A stretch of 64,000 nucleotides of DNA. It comes from Kappaphycus alvarezii. Its lineage: Eukaryota; Rhodophyta; Florideophyceae; Gigartinales; Solieriaceae. How positions within the stretch are numbered: position 1 is the stretch's first letter; every line of letters starts with the position of its first letter. The notes below the pieces were generated by a model. The model saw only the letters and a list, made by a program, of their open reading frames with translations, did not search any database and was not told the origin of the DNA. Below are positions 63,385-64,000 of this stretch, piece after piece. A program made the position numbers and the translations under genes. The stretch spans positions 124,001-188,000 of the forward strand of contig NADL03000774.1 in assembly GCA_002205965.3 (NCBI GenBank), written 5' to 3'.

Positions 63385-64000
63385 GTCATCGGAAGGATCT
63401 GCTAGTAAACCCTACGATAACAATCGTAAGGCAACAATAAACTTTAGTTATTTTTTTTATGCCGCTTCTGTCGGAAGCATCTGATCTCAGGCCTTGTCTT
63501 AAATAGGGCGATACTGCAACAGAATTGTTAAAAACCGATCAGAAAACACCGTAGGAATCCTAAAACATCGTTAAAAGGCATGTTTAGGCTGTTCTGGAGT
63601 TTTATGCACGTCCCCGGGCGAAATACGTTAATTTAACAGAAAGGGTTCCTAATAGAATGAATGTTAGAACCAGCATAGTCCCTGGGAATGTTGGTCGCTT
63701 TACTTGGACACGAACCTCCATGCTTTTTCCTATTGTGGGCAAAGACTGCCAAGCTGTACATTTGAATACACAATGCCACTGCGAGTCCCTGTCAATTGAT
63801 TCCCGATATCGAGGAAAAATTCAAAGTTACGGATACGCTGATATTTAGGCTGAGAAATAAACGGGGGATATTTGATAGTGAAGGGAGGAATTGTGCGGAA
63901 AGACGACAGATTTAGTAGATTTTGAAGAGAAAGCGGGTCGTTGGGAAAGGAGAGCCGAAAGAGAGCGAGCAGGAACGGCAGGAGTGGGTAAACAGCACGT
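63385..64000. other. Unassigned right edge
   Basis: A plus frame at 63657-63848 (63 codons) and purine-rich sequence near the end; nothing recognised. Confidence 0.35.

Overview
This is eukaryotic nuclear DNA, crowded with transposable elements and holding a small island of ordinary genes. Two recognisable genes have short GT-AG introns (89 and 124 bp) near their 5' ends, each with a CTAAC branch-point-like motif; the other genes show no obvious introns. Together with abundant Ty1/copia and Ty3/gypsy debris, LINE-like endonuclease fragments, and piggyBac-like and Harbinger-like transposases, this would fit a florideophyte red alga with a repeat-rich genome. That assignment is an inference from style only; another alga or an oomycete-like protist is possible. 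Nothing looks prokaryotic.

Layout. 0.5-2.4 kb: LINE-like C-terminal endonuclease remnants. 2.5-4.0 kb: two unassigned ORFs. 4.1-9.4 kb: a Ty1/copia-type element with both LTRs, an open gag-like ORF and a decayed pol, itself split by a ~1 kb insertion. 9.4-14.2 kb: AT-rich DNA with no recognised gene. 14.7-20.3 kb: a decayed Ty3/gypsy element (gag, protease, RT, RNase H, integrase), interrupted inside the integrase, followed by an LTR and a second gag that lies head-to-head with an inverted gag copy (to 22.2 kb). 23.7-36.5 kb: the gene island, with an SRAP/HMCES-type DNA-crosslink repair protein, translocon-associated protein alpha, a glycosyltransferase-like fragment, a 3'(2'),5'-bisphosphate nucleotidase and an ecdysteroid/choline-kinase-like phosphotransferase. 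Endonuclease fragments are interspersed. 36.7-40.2 kb: a frameshifted membrane-protein gene on the minus strand. 40-47 kb: dispersed repeats, an acidic-tailed protein and another LINE-like remnant. 47.2-48.7 kb: a piggyBac-like transposase. 49.5-60.6 kb: a region whose two ends carry the same two kinds of short-repeat array in mirror order, enclosing a transposase-like gene and an opposing coiled-coil gene. 62.7-63.4 kb: a PIF/Harbinger-like transposase.

Two structures stand out. First, the SRAP and TRAP-alpha genes sit tail-to-tail in a segment present twice (24.2-26.2 and 32.0-33.0 kb). One copy keeps the whole SRAP gene and a 5'-truncated TRAP-alpha; the other keeps the whole TRAP-alpha and only the end of SRAP. 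Second, the mirrored subterminal arrays at 49.5-50.7 and 59.3-60.6 kb suggest a single ~11 kb DNA transposon of an unusual kind.

Almost every conserved coding region carries single-base frameshifts, and the two copies of the duplicated segment differ at several short homopolymers. Genuine decay and uncorrected long-read indels cannot be told apart from this sequence alone, so calls of 'pseudogene' among the cellular genes are provisional.
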